A DNA stretch of 62,314 nt. Origin: Pseudomonadota bacterium. GTDB taxonomy: Bacteria > Pseudomonadota > Gammaproteobacteria > JAADHS01. The DNA lies in assembly GCA_021821045.1 (NCBI GenBank), contig JAKACW010000025.1:1-62314 (forward strand). Direction: 5' to 3'. The notes beneath the pieces are model-generated. The model saw nothing but the letters and a program-made list of their open reading frames with translations. It made no database searches and was not told the DNA's origin. This document shows, one piece after another, positions 25,720 to 33,925 of this stretch. Positions within the stretch are counted from its first letter, which is position 1. Each line of letters opens with the position of its first letter. Position numbers and translations under genes: made by a program.

Positions 25720-26802
25720 TCACGCCTTTGCGGAAACGCTTTTCTTCGCCGCTGACACCTCGGCCGGTGTGAAGCCGGCCTGACGCAAGAGATCGTTCAT
25801 GAAGTTTCTGACGTTGGGCTCGTTGCTCAGCGCGAACTCGAGAAACGCCTTGGCCACCAGCGAGAGTTCCTTGCTGCGCGGATGGACGATGTACCACTGG
25901 CGCGGAATCGGGAAGTCCTGAACATCGAGCAGCGCCACCGGCCCCGTCACGCCTTCGAGCGTCAACACGTGGAGCGATTGAATCGCCAAGCCGAGACCGC
26001 CCACGACCGCATGCTTGATGGCTTCGTTGCTGCCCAACTCGAGGCGCACGCGCGGCTTGAAGCCGCGATCCTCGAAATACCGCACGATGGTCTCGCGGGT
26101 TCCCGAACCCGGTTCGCGCAGAATAAACGGTTCTTCGGCGATGCGCTCGAACGGGATGGATTTTTGTCCCACCAGGGGATGATTGCGCGGCGCCATGACC
26201 ACCAGCGGGTTGGGCGCGAAAGGATAGCTCACCAGATCCAGATCGCCGGGCGGCGGCGTGCCGAGAATATACAGGTCGTCTTCGCAGGCGAGAATGCGTT
26301 CGATGATGCGCTCGCGGTTCGACACTTTGAGGCTGACATCCACACCTTGGTACTGCTTGCAGAACGCGCCTAGCATCTCCGGCGCGAAGTACTTGGCGGT
26401 GGTGATGACACCCAAGCGCACTTTGCCGGCGCGCAATCCCTTGAGATCGGCAATCTTCGATTCCAGATTGCCCAGGGCGCGAAAGATGGAGCGGCAGGCT
26501 TGATACAGCTCCTGCCCGGCTTCCGTCGCCCGCGTGTGGCGACCGACGGGTTCCAGCAGCGTCAGGCCCACCGAGTCGGTCAGCTTCTTCATCTGCAAAC
26601 TCACGGTGGGCTGGGTCAGGAACAGCTCTTCCGCCGCCCGCGTGAAACTTCCCAGGCGCACGATGGCTTCGAACACCTGCAACTGGCGCAATGTGGCGTG
26701 GCGGATCAGAAACTCCGAGTTGTCGCGCGCGGCGCTCGCCTCCTCGCGTTCGGACGGCTCGCTTGTCGCTATGCCTTGATTCCGATCTTTCGCCTTTTTC
26801 AT
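25720..26802 (-). CDS. cbbR: LysR-type regulator of the CO2-fixation genes, CbbR paralog 1
   Basis: The 360-residue protein has the same CbbR architecture as 23254-24318: helix-turn-helix LRQLQVFEAIVRLGSFTRAAEELFLTQPTVSLQ and effector domain with FILREPGSGTRETIV and PRQWYIVHPRSKELS. The start is 2 nt after the mcdB stop, so it appears cotranscribed as part of the cso operon rather than divergent from cbbL, the usual place for cbbR. It would sense metabolites such as RuBP or NADPH and activate cbb genes. The presence of a near-identical paralog raises the possibility of mixed dimers. Confidence 0.9.
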   Translation of the reverse strand: MKKAKDRNQGIATSEPSEREEASAARDNSEFLIRHATLRQLQVFEAIVRLGSFTRAAEELFLTQPTVSLQMKKLTDSVGLTLLEPVGRHTRATEAGQELYQACRSIFRALGNLESKIADLKGLRAGKVRLGVITTAKYFAPEMLGAFCKQYQGVDVSLKVSNRERIIERILACEDDLYILGTPPPGDLDLVSYPFAPNPLVVMAPRNHPLVGQKSIPFERIAEEPFILREPGSGTRETIVRYFEDRGFKPRVRLELGSNEAIKHAVVGGLGLAIQSLHVLTLEGVTGPVALLDVQDFPIPRQWYIVHPRSKELSLVAKAFLEFALSNEPNVRNFMNDLLRQAGFTPAEVSAAKKSVSAKA

Positions 26803-26804
26803 AG

Positions 26805-26996
26805 TTAGTCCGGCCAGCGCAAGCCGCCCAATGCGTAGCGATTGTCGGCGCCGCCTTGCTGTGGGCGCGTCGCGCGTTCGGCGGCGCGACCGGGAGTCGC
26901 ACCCGCGGCTTTGCTCTTGCGCATGCCTTCCACCAATTGGTTCTTTGTTCTATCCGTTTGGGTCTTATCCGTTTGACTCTTGTCGCTCTGCGTCAT
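26805..26996 (-). CDS. mcdB: Carboxysome positioning adaptor McdB (alpha type)
   Basis: This 63-residue, very polar protein begins with TQSDKSQTDKTQTDRTKNQ, a low-complexity repeat, and ends with GGLRWPD. It overlaps the 3' end of mcdA by 32 nt. Alpha-McdB proteins are small, disordered, encoded immediately after the ParA-type McdA, and carry a conserved Trp near the C-terminus, all seen here. It would link carboxysomes to the nucleoid-bound McdA gradient. It is shorter than most alpha-McdBs. The assignment relies on position, composition and the C-terminal Trp. Confidence 0.75.
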   Translation of the reverse strand: MTQSDKSQTDKTQTDRTKNQLVEGMRKSKAAGATPGRAAERATRPQQGGADNRYALGGLRWPD

Positions 26997-27624
26997 ACCG
27001 CAATACCTCCGTTATCACATTCTCGATTTCTTTTACCGCATCCTCGCCCCGCCGGCCCATCGCATACACCGTGGACCCGATCAGCGCCGCGGTTCGAAAG
27101 GCCGCCCGGCGACGTATCACTGCTGCCAGGGCCGGTACGCCGAGTTCGCCCATGACATCTTTCACACCCTGGCCAAGCCGGGTTTTCGGCTCGACCTGGT
27201 TCAACACAATGCAGGCCCGCAGCGCCGGATTAACCGCCTTCGCCTCACTCACCCACTCGGCTACATGAGTTCCCGCCCACAAGTCGACGGGGGAAGGCTG
27301 CATGGGCACCAGCAGAACATCCGCCTTGACCAGGGCCTCGCGCGTCTGCTCGGCGGCGAACGACGGCGGACAATCGATGACCACGTAGCGATGGCTCGCT
27401 CGCCAGTCGTGGATTCTGCCCACCGCCTCGGCATCGCCGGCAGTCACATCGAACCGCAGGCGACTGCCTTCATCCGACACCCGCCACCACTGCAACGCCG
27501 ATTGCTGCGGGTCGGTATCCACCACGAGCGTGTTACCGCGTCGCGCCAGCCCTTCGGCCAAGTTCATGGCCAAAGTCGTCTTCCCGACTCCGCCTTTTCC
27601 GCTCGCCACTACGATGATGGTCAT
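26965..27624 (-). CDS. mcdA: ParA-family ATPase McdA, carboxysome positioning
   Basis: The 219-residue protein begins MTIIVVASGKGGVGKTT, a deviant Walker A motif with the signature Lys (K10) and K15. VVIDCPPSFA is the Walker B/switch II region and VLNQVEPKTRLG follows. Length and lack of an N-terminal DNA-binding domain are typical of type Ib ParA/McdA. In alpha-carboxysome operons this gene follows acRAF, as here. It distributes carboxysomes over the nucleoid with McdB, using ATP-driven DNA binding. Confidence 0.9.
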   Translation of the reverse strand: MTIIVVASGKGGVGKTTLAMNLAEGLARRGNTLVVDTDPQQSALQWWRVSDEGSRLRFDVTAGDAEAVGRIHDWRASHRYVVIDCPPSFAAEQTREALVKADVLLVPMQPSPVDLWAGTHVAEWVSEAKAVNPALRACIVLNQVEPKTRLGQGVKDVMGELGVPALAAVIRRRAAFRTAALIGSTVYAMGRRGEDAVKEIENVITEVLRYDAERQESNG

Positions 27625-27644
27625 AGGCTGGCCGCGCGGGTTAG

Positions 27645-27905
27645 CTAAGCTTCAACTGCCGTAACGCCATCCAGCATGCGGGCAAAGGCCCGCGGCCCGT
27701 CGCCGACCGTCTCGCCGTCCACATGTATGGTCATGTTCACGTAGGTGCGGCCGAAGCTGACGTCGGGATAGATCCGTGTTTGTTCCGACAACGCCGCCGC
27801 TTTGTCCAAGAACTGACGCGTCGAGTCGTAGTCGTCGAACACGAAGCGACGCTCGAGCCGCGCCGGCGATGTCTTTTCCTGCCACTGTTGTGTTTTCATG
27901 TTCAT
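27645..27905 (-). CDS. Pterin-4a-carbinolamine dehydratase-like Rubisco assembly factor, acRAF
   Basis: The start overlaps the preceding stop (ATGA at 27902-27905); ATG 27899 is an alternative. The 86-residue product (MNMKTQQWQEKTSPARLERRFVFDDYDSTRQFLDKAA...) has the alpha-beta PCD-like fold with YPDVSFGRTYVNMTIHVDG and a final GPRAFARMLDGV. The pterin-binding His-His motif of true dehydratases is missing (SFGRTYVNM where PxxxHHP would lie), as in acRAF, which folds or assembles form IA Rubisco. Position between the ferritin-like gene and mcdA matches the Halothiobacillus operon. Confidence 0.85.
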   Translation of the reverse strand: MNMKTQQWQEKTSPARLERRFVFDDYDSTRQFLDKAAALSEQTRIYPDVSFGRTYVNMTIHVDGETVGDGPRAFARMLDGVTAVEA

Positions 27906-28360
27906 GCTCCACTCCAGCCCGTTAACGATTCGTACCACCCTTGCAACTCCTGCGCGTGGGCACGTTCCTCGTCGAGCAACCGCTCGAAGAAGGCGGCATT
28001 GTCCCGGTCGCCGCCGCGCAGGCACGTGACCGTCGCATCCCGGTAAAGCGCCACGATGTCGGTTTCCATACGCAGATTATGGGCCACCAGTTCGAGCAGC
28101 GTTCGTCCCACCCTGACCGGCTGCAGTTGCGATGCGTTGGGCGCGACGTCGAGCGCTAGCATACGCTGTACAATGCGCTCGGCGTGTTGCGTCTCCTCCG
28201 CCGCCTCTTGCCGCCAGCGCCGGCTTGCCTCGGTCAGGCCCCACATCTCGCATAGCGCCGCGTGCGACATGTACTGTTGCACCGCGCTAAGCTCGAAACT
28301 CAGAGCCCGCCCGAGATAGCCGATCACCCTGACATTGGCATGCAGCTTCGCCGTATTCAC
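27902..28360 (-). CDS. Bacterioferritin-like protein of the carboxysome operon
   Basis: This 152-residue four-helix-bundle protein has ALSFELSAVQQYMSHAALCEMWGL, RQEAAEETQHAERIVQRML and ERLLDEERAHAQELQGW. Ferritin-like diiron ligands are partly present: E in FELSAVQQY, E-x2-H in EETQHAE and E-x2-H in DEERAHA. The heme-ligand Met of true bacterioferritin is not evident. Similar genes are found between csoS1 and acRAF in alpha-carboxysome operons; the role there is unsettled, perhaps metal or redox homeostasis. It is translationally coupled to acRAF. Confidence 0.85.
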   Translation of the reverse strand: MNTAKLHANVRVIGYLGRALSFELSAVQQYMSHAALCEMWGLTEASRRWRQEAAEETQHAERIVQRMLALDVAPNASQLQPVRVGRTLLELVAHNLRMETDIVALYRDATVTCLRGGDRDNAAFFERLLDEERAHAQELQGWYESLTGWSGA

Positions 28361-28395
28361 CGCTTTATCCCCGTCGTATCCGCCGCGCTACACGG

Positions 28396-28704
28396 TTAAC
28401 CCGGGATGGTCACCTGGGGCCGGCCCAAGATCGGCTCGACTTCACGGTGAGGACGGGCGATGATGTGCGCCGCCACCAAGCCGTCGCCGACCCGTTCGCA
28501 GGCATCGGCGCCGGCGCGAACCGCGGCATTCACCGCGCCCGTTTCGCCACGCACCATGACCGTTACGTAACCGCCGCCGACGAATTCCCGAGAAATCAAC
28601 CGAACCTCGGCCGCTTTGGTCATTGCGTCCGCCGCTTCGATTGCCGGCACCAAGCCGCGAGTTTCGATCATGCCCAACGCAATGCCATAGGTTTCAGATG
28701 CCAT
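28396..28704 (-). CDS. csoS1: Carboxysome major shell protein CsoS1 (BMC-H), downstream copy
   Basis: This 102-residue single-BMC-domain protein (GIALGMIETRGLVPAIEAADAMTKAAEVRLISREFVGGGYVTV...RPHREVEPILG) forms the hexameric facet tiles. FVGGG is the pore loop that lines the central channel for bicarbonate and phosphosugars. It is nearly identical to the upstream copy apart from the first few residues, a few substitutions (I-S for I-G, M for L) and the tail. Confidence 0.95.
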   Translation of the reverse strand: MASETYGIALGMIETRGLVPAIEAADAMTKAAEVRLISREFVGGGYVTVMVRGETGAVNAAVRAGADACERVGDGLVAAHIIARPHREVEPILGRPQVTIPG

Positions 28705-28747
28705 ACTCTTGTATCTCCTGTATCAATTTAATGAACGGGTGGCGGGG

Positions 28748-29062
28748 TTATTCCGCCGCCAACCGCTTCGCACCACCGGCGGGCAACACCGGCTCCACTT
28801 CACGATGAGGACGGGCGATGATGTGCGCCGCCACCAAACCGTCGCCAACACGTTCGCAAGCATCGGCGCCGGCGCGAACCGCCGCGTTGACGGCGCCGGT
28901 TTCACCGCGCACCAACACGGTGACGTAACCGCCGCCGACAAATTCACGACCGATCAGCCGCACTTCCGCCGCTTTCGTCATGGCATCCGCCGCTTCGATT
29001 GCCGGCACCAAGCCGCGCGTTTCGATCATGCCCAATGCGATCCCGTAGTATTCTTCAGCCAT
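28748..29062 (-). CDS. csoS1: Carboxysome major shell protein CsoS1 (BMC-H), upstream copy
   Basis: The start is ATG 29062 (MAEEYYGIALGMIETRG) with an AGGAGAAGC Shine-Dalgarno; a longer frame to 29089 is unlikely. The 104-residue protein is a paralog of 28396-28704, with the tail PVLPAGGAKRLAAE instead of PILGRPQVTIPG. It provides facet hexamers. Two copies rather than the three (CAB) of Halothiobacillus are present. Confidence 0.95.
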   Translation of the reverse strand: MAEEYYGIALGMIETRGLVPAIEAADAMTKAAEVRLIGREFVGGGYVTVLVRGETGAVNAAVRAGADACERVGDGLVAAHIIARPHREVEPVLPAGGAKRLAAE

Positions 29063-29103
29063 TTCGCTTCTCCTGTGGTTAAGTATCAAAGTTCAAAAAA
29101 AGT

Positions 29104-29358
29104 CTATTTACCCGTCTTTTCCCAATGATCGATGATCCCGCCGATCGTCAAGTCCGTCAGTACTCCGTAATCTCCGGCCGCGTAACGCGCCGCCGACCCG
29201 CTGACCACGAACACCCAGTTGCCGTCGCGCGCCCCGACCGGATCCACCGCCACCGAGTAGGCGCCCGCTTCGTTGCGCAATACTCGCAGGCTAGTTTTCG
29301 CCAAGCCCGGGATACGACTGGTGCACACCAGCGGCGAGACCACTTGCAGGATGTCCAC
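29104..29358 (-). CDS. csoS4B: Carboxysome vertex protein CsoS4B (BMC-P)
   Basis: The 84-residue protein MDILQVVSPLVCTSRIPGLAKTSL...DPVGARDGNWVFVVSGSAARYAAGDYG...LTIGGIIDHWE is an EutN/CcmL-type pentamer that caps shell vertices. It starts 1 nt after the csoS4A stop. It keeps the RIPGL and GSAAR motifs around the pentamer pore. Confidence 0.93.
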   Translation of the reverse strand: MDILQVVSPLVCTSRIPGLAKTSLRVLRNEAGAYSVAVDPVGARDGNWVFVVSGSAARYAAGDYGVLTDLTIGGIIDHWEKTGK

Positions 29359-29359
29359 G

Positions 29360-29608
29360 TCACGCCTCCTCTTTCCAGTAGTCGATGATGCCGACGATGG
29401 TCAGATCGCTGGGGTACTCTTTGCTGCCGGCGGCCTCGCGCGCGGCGGAACTGCCGACGCAAATCACCCAGTCGCCCGGCACGCAGCCCACCGCGTCCAC
29501 CGCTACCGCTCGGGTACGACCGTCACGCACCACCAGCAAGTGTTTATGCTCCATGCCCGGAATTCGGTTGGTGGACACTAACGGCTTTTCCACCTGACAT
29601 ATCTTCAT
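29360..29608 (-). CDS. csoS4A: Carboxysome vertex protein CsoS4A (BMC-P)
   Basis: The 82-residue protein MKICQVEKPLVSTNRIPGMEHKHLLVV...GCVPGDWVICVGSSAAREAAGSKEYPSDLTIVGIIDYWKEE matches CsoS4A, the main vertex pentamer. It lies 2 nt after the csoSCA stop and 1 nt before csoS4B, so the three are tightly coupled. Confidence 0.94.
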   Translation of the reverse strand: MKICQVEKPLVSTNRIPGMEHKHLLVVRDGRTRAVAVDAVGCVPGDWVICVGSSAAREAAGSKEYPSDLTIVGIIDYWKEEA

Positions 29609-29610
29609 GG

Positions 29611-31131
29611 TCAGTGCACTCCTGTGGATTCACCCGCGAGGGTCGATGCAATGATTTCCACGCCGCCGTCGCGCTCGCTTTCGCGAATCGCCATCAGTAC
29701 GTGCAGCTTGCCGTTCGCCGCCAGGTCGGCATATCGGGTCTGCACCGCTTGGCCGACGCGCAGGCAGCGTTCCACCGCCCGCTCGCGCGCTTGCGGCACG
29801 CTCCCGGCGTAATCGAAGCGCACGATCACCGGAATGGGCAGGCCGCGCGATACGTTCAATCCGCTGAAAATCTTCACGCCCACATCCAAATCGATGGCGC
29901 CCTCCTCCACGGTTTTGAGGTAGGCGAAGTACGTCAAGTTGCGCAACTGCAATTCGTCGAATCCCGCCCCGCTGCCGATGAAGCGCTCGTTGTGTCCCAC
30001 GTCCCGATACCGACCGCCGTGATACTGGCGTACGTAGTCGATCTGGGAGATGTTGTTCTCCAGCAGCTTGGCGATCAGCGCCGTCATGCCGGGGTTGGGA
30101 GCGCTCGCGTCATGTGCCGCGGAAACTTGCCGAATGCTCTCGATGATTTCCGCGTGCGCCTGCGACGGGCTGACGCGGGCGGTTTCCGCGTACACATCGG
30201 CCGCATCGATGTAGCGATTCAACACCATATCACCGGTGGCGTCCGGAACATGGACGCGGATGGCGTCCGTGTCGGTGTCGATCCCGATCAGCAGTAGATC
30301 AATCGACGCACCGCAACAAAATCCGCTTTCGATCGCCGTTCTGAATTCCATCAGTCGAGCCAACCCCGCGCCCGCCGCTTTGGCGTCATCGCTGCCGTGG
30401 GCGGCACAGCCCTCGTGCTTGGGATCCGAACTGCAGTAGTGATACATCACCACCTTGAGGTAACGGGTCGGCGCGTCCGGCGTGTTCGGCACGCCCTGGC
30501 GATAGCGGCAGTGTTCCACCTCGACCCATTTTTCCAGGCTGTCCTCGACGTCGAACATCGCTCCAGCATGGGCGCGTCGGCGCACTTGGGTCTTGGGCAG
30601 GCGCAGCACGTAGCGCACCGCGTGGGCCAGGCGTCCGTCGGCGCAGGGCGTGAAATCCAGGTAGTGATAGCCGCACGCCTGCAGGAAGACGGCGAATTCC
30701 CGTTCGTTGTCCGCCACGTCCATGGGTTGGCGATAGGAATCGTTCACCCAGCGGCGATAGGTCTCGAATACGCACCAAGCGTAAAGGGCGCGCATGTCCA
30801 AGGGGTCGATCCACGCTTTGGCCAGTACGTGGGACGGCAGCTCGAAGCCGAGGCGCTCGACAGCCAGCGCCTGGGCGCGCCGTTCGAACTCCGCGTCGTG
30901 CCGCAGGGCCGCAATGTCGCGAAGATGGGTTTCGATGCTATCGAATGCGTTCTTCACGTTTTCCTCGTAGCGCGCAAGTGCGGCGTTTTCCTGCTGGCGC
31001 GTCAGGGGATGGCACTCGGTCACGCGATAGGCGTTCGTCTCGCCCGCTGAACGCGCTTCCCCTTCCACGGGAAAGTTCGTCCAGAAGGTTGATCGAGTTG
31101 TCCGACGCTTCGAATACATGACCGTGTTCAT
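29611..31131 (-). CDS. csoSCA: Carboxysomal carbonic anhydrase CsoSCA
   Basis: The 506-residue protein has the three-domain layout of CsoSCA (epsilon/beta-type fold). TPCADGRLAH supplies Cys163 plus the Asp165-Arg167 pair, and H231 (VVMYHY) and C242 (HEGCAAHG) follow at spacings that agree with the zinc site Cys-His-Cys of the Halothiobacillus enzyme. The N-terminal part (MNTVMYSKRRTTRST...) is the disordered region that recruits the enzyme to Rubisco. It converts bicarbonate to CO2 inside the shell. It lies 17 nt after csoS2. Confidence 0.94.
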   Translation of the reverse strand: MNTVMYSKRRTTRSTFWTNFPVEGEARSAGETNAYRVTECHPLTRQQENAALARYEENVKNAFDSIETHLRDIAALRHDAEFERRAQALAVERLGFELPSHVLAKAWIDPLDMRALYAWCVFETYRRWVNDSYRQPMDVADNEREFAVFLQACGYHYLDFTPCADGRLAHAVRYVLRLPKTQVRRRAHAGAMFDVEDSLEKWVEVEHCRYRQGVPNTPDAPTRYLKVVMYHYCSSDPKHEGCAAHGSDDAKAAGAGLARLMEFRTAIESGFCCGASIDLLLIGIDTDTDAIRVHVPDATGDMVLNRYIDAADVYAETARVSPSQAHAEIIESIRQVSAAHDASAPNPGMTALIAKLLENNISQIDYVRQYHGGRYRDVGHNERFIGSGAGFDELQLRNLTYFAYLKTVEEGAIDLDVGVKIFSGLNVSRGLPIPVIVRFDYAGSVPQARERAVERCLRVGQAVQTRYADLAANGKLHVLMAIRESERDGGVEIIASTLAGESTGVH

Positions 31132-31148
31132 CTCCGTTCGCTATCCGT

Positions 31149-33485
31149 TTAGCCCCGCGCTCCGCCCGACACGGTAATGAGGGCACCCTTGTCGGTGTTG
31201 CCGCTGCTACCGGTGACTTTGCTCGCCGCCACCTCGACAGGCTTTTGCTCTTGCGCCACGCGGCGCGCGCTCATGGCCATTGCAGTGGGAATCGGACCGC
31301 GACGGCTGGGATTGCGGCGTGCCGCCGAACGCCCTTCCGTTCCGGTGACCCGATCGTTGCGGCCCCAGTCGTCGCCGGTGATGCGCAGACCCGTGTCGAT
31401 GCCTTCACCGGTGATGCGGGACTTTTGCGCCGCGGCTGCTTCGTTGTCAGCGGCGAGCACCTCGCCCACCAAGGGTGCCGCCGACGCAGGATTGTCTCTG
31501 GCGCCAAAGCGGAACTGTTCTGTACCCGTGATCTTGCCTTCGCCCATGACGAAGGGGCCGGTGATGTTGCCTTGTTCATAGCGGGTGCCGGTAACGCCCG
31601 ACTGTCGCTGCGCCCGCTGAGCTTGCCGCGCCGGCGTGCTCACACTGAATGTGCTCGCCCACGGCATGCCATCGAGGGACTGGGGAAAATCCGGGTTGCC
31701 GGGTACGGCGCCCATGGTGCCGCAGCTCGCGGCGAATTGGTCTTGTCCGACATACGGGGTGCCGGTGATGCTTTCACACGCACCTTTGCGATCGCCCGTC
31801 ATCTTGCCGCCCAGTCCCGGTTGCAGACCGGTCAACGGCATTCCCGGCGTGGCCCGTCCGACACGACTGCGAGCGACTGAACTCGACGTCGCTTGCGGAG
31901 CGCAGTAGTCGCGGTAATTCTCGATACCCGCATAGGGCGTTCCAGTGACGGACTTGCAGGTGCCCGGCTCGTCGCCGGTGACACGCATGCCACGCCCGGT
32001 TTGGGTTCCCGTAACCGATTTGCCCTTGGCGGTTTCCGACAATCCCACCTTGGCCGGTTCCGGCCGCGGCTTGGTGGCGCAGAATGTTTCGTACTGCTCG
32101 CTGCCCACATATTCGTCGCCAGTGATCATCCTGCACGAACCGGGCTCATCGCCCGTGACCCGAGAACTGCGACCGACGATCACGCCGGTCACCTGACCGC
32201 CGCGCGAGGTGGACGTCATGCCGACTTTCTTATAGGCGATCGGTTCTTTTCCGTTGCTAATCGGAGAAACGTACGGCGTACCGGTGGTCATGCGCTCGGC
32301 GCCCGCTTCCGTGCCCGTCACGTTGGACGGACGGTCCACGTTGCTGCCGCTGACCGGCCGGCCGCGACCGGTTTGGGTAACGGTAATCTTTTTCGGACTC
32401 GCGATCGGTTCCACACCGCAAAAATCGCTGACTTGGCCGGCGGGCAAGTATTCATTGCCGGTGACGCGCTTGCAGCTCCCGGCCTCGTCGCCGGTGACCT
32501 TGGTGCTGCGACCGACTTCCGTGCCCGTGACCGAGCGGCCGGCGGCGGTCTGTGTCAAAGAAACCTTTTTGGAACTGGGTGCCGCTTCGCTCTGGCAGTA
32601 ATCGCGAAAGATATCCGCCGCCATGTACTCGGTTCCCGTGATCGTTCGGCAGGTGCTCGGCTCGTCACCGGTCACGCGCCGGCTTCGTCCCACTTGAGTG
32701 CCGGTAATGGACAGTCCGCTAGTGGTTTCGCTGCTGCCCACTTTCCAAGTCGCATCCTGCGCCCCGCCGGCGGTCGGGCGCTTGCGGCCGCTGGGTGTGC
32801 TTGGCTTTTGGCCACGACTCCCACTGCGACTGCGCTCGCTGCGCATTTCCTGTGCCAGTTCGCGACCGCTCATCTCCGGGTTGAGTTGACGCGCCCGCTG
32901 CGCCGGCGAACGCACCCGTTCGGTTTGCGACAGGGCTGCCCGCCCCCGCTCCGCCAGCATGCGCCGACGGGCCAGGGACAACTGCCGACCTTCCGGTTGA
33001 CCGCTGTTGCGCCGCACGCCGTTGGTCTTCATCTTTGGTGCTGAAGGCTTGGCCATCGGCGGTGTTACGGACCCACTGGAAATGCTCTGCTCTTTCTCAC
33101 GGCCACCGCAACCACAGCCATCCCGCTTCACCGGAGTCGCCGGCGCCGTCGGAACGGCACCGCGGTCCCGAGCAGTTTGCGCCCGCGTCCGATTGGCATC
33201 GACGCTCGCGGAAATGCCGCGCTTGCCCTGGGACGACATTGCTTGACGCCGCGCCAACGATGCAGCACGCCCTTGCCCCGCTGCACCCGCAGACACCGGC
33301 GGCCGACTCGCCACCGGCGTCGCGGCCCGAGAACCACTTGCCTGCGCCGCCGCAGATGATTGCGTCGAACTCTGCGCGCGAACCTGACGGCCCTTGATTG
33401 CAGCCGCACCGGTTACTTGTGCGCGGCGGCGCTCTAAAGCTTGCTGTCTGCCCTGGGACATGCTTGGGGTGATCGCTTGTGCCAT
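31149..33485 (-). CDS. csoS2: Carboxysome assembly scaffold CsoS2
   Basis: The 778-residue repeat protein has an N-terminal region (1-230) with four basic helix repeats (GRQQALERRRAQ, GRAASLARRQAM, GRQLSLARRRML, GRELAQEMRSERS) that bind Rubisco. A middle region (about 245-570) holds six M-repeats with VTG(T/D)/ITG(T/D) and paired Cys. The C-terminal region anchors to the shell and ends in ALITVSGGARG. M-repeat 3 lacks the Cys pair. Two A-rich sites (CCAAAAAGG near 32571-32579 and CGAAAAAG near 32388) are candidates for the -1 frameshift that makes short CsoS2A in some species. Codons keep the frame throughout. Confidence 0.96.
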   Translation of the reverse strand: MAQAITPSMSQGRQQALERRRAQVTGAAAIKGRQVRAQSSTQSSAAAQASGSRAATPVASRPPVSAGAAGQGRAASLARRQAMSSQGKRGISASVDANRTRAQTARDRGAVPTAPATPVKRDGCGCGGREKEQSISSGSVTPPMAKPSAPKMKTNGVRRNSGQPEGRQLSLARRRMLAERGRAALSQTERVRSPAQRARQLNPEMSGRELAQEMRSERSRSGSRGQKPSTPSGRKRPTAGGAQDATWKVGSSETTSGLSITGTQVGRSRRVTGDEPSTCRTITGTEYMAADIFRDYCQSEAAPSSKKVSLTQTAAGRSVTGTEVGRSTKVTGDEAGSCKRVTGNEYLPAGQVSDFCGVEPIASPKKITVTQTGRGRPVSGSNVDRPSNVTGTEAGAERMTTGTPYVSPISNGKEPIAYKKVGMTSTSRGGQVTGVIVGRSSRVTGDEPGSCRMITGDEYVGSEQYETFCATKPRPEPAKVGLSETAKGKSVTGTQTGRGMRVTGDEPGTCKSVTGTPYAGIENYRDYCAPQATSSSVARSRVGRATPGMPLTGLQPGLGGKMTGDRKGACESITGTPYVGQDQFAASCGTMGAVPGNPDFPQSLDGMPWASTFSVSTPARQAQRAQRQSGVTGTRYEQGNITGPFVMGEGKITGTEQFRFGARDNPASAAPLVGEVLAADNEAAAAQKSRITGEGIDTGLRITGDDWGRNDRVTGTEGRSAARRNPSRRGPIPTAMAMSARRVAQEQKPVEVAASKVTGSSGNTDKGALITVSGGARG

Positions 33486-33530
33486 GGAAAAGCTCTCTCT
33501 CCGTTATGGGTTCCGTTCCACCGTCTTGTC

Positions 33531-33878
33531 TTAACCACGCGCCCGGTATACGACGAACGCGGCGCCCTGAGACTGGGTGTAGTTGTCGTAGCCGACCAGG
33601 CGCACGTGGTGATCCGGATACGCCCGGTGACAGGCTTCCAGTTCCGCCACCACCGCGCCCAAGTCGGTTTCGCCGAAGAACGGCAGCTTCCACATGGCCC
33701 AGTAGTGATTGCCGGCCTTGGACGGATGCTCATGCTCCACCGACGGCGACCAGCGGTTGGCCAGGAGGTAGGCGATCTGCTCGTAGATTTCGTCCTGCGA
33801 CATGGACGGGAGAAACGAGAACGTCTCCATCGTCTGCTTGGTGCGGTAGTCCTGCATTGTCTCGTTCTTGAGTGCCAT
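33531..33878 (-). CDS. cbbS: Rubisco form IA small subunit
   Basis: The 115-residue protein MALKNETMQDYRTKQTMETFSFLP...PSMSQDEIYEQIAYLLANRW...YWAMWKLPFFGETD...HVRLVGYDNYTQSQG is a standard carboxysomal form IA small subunit. It lies 47 nt downstream of cbbL and 45 nt upstream of csoS2. It is the reference for the RbcS-like protein at 24433-24894. Confidence 0.97.
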   Translation of the reverse strand: MALKNETMQDYRTKQTMETFSFLPSMSQDEIYEQIAYLLANRWSPSVEHEHPSKAGNHYWAMWKLPFFGETDLGAVVAELEACHRAYPDHHVRLVGYDNYTQSQGAAFVVYRARG

Positions 33879-33925
33879 AGTTGCCTCGTATTAATTGTGC
33901 TGTCGTTGATTTCCGTGAAGGACGC

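Noticed and set aside
31893-33044. Long open frame antisense to csoS2
   Set aside because: It is the mirror of the repetitive csoS2 coding sequence; no domain or Shine-Dalgarno, and its repeats follow the M-repeats.
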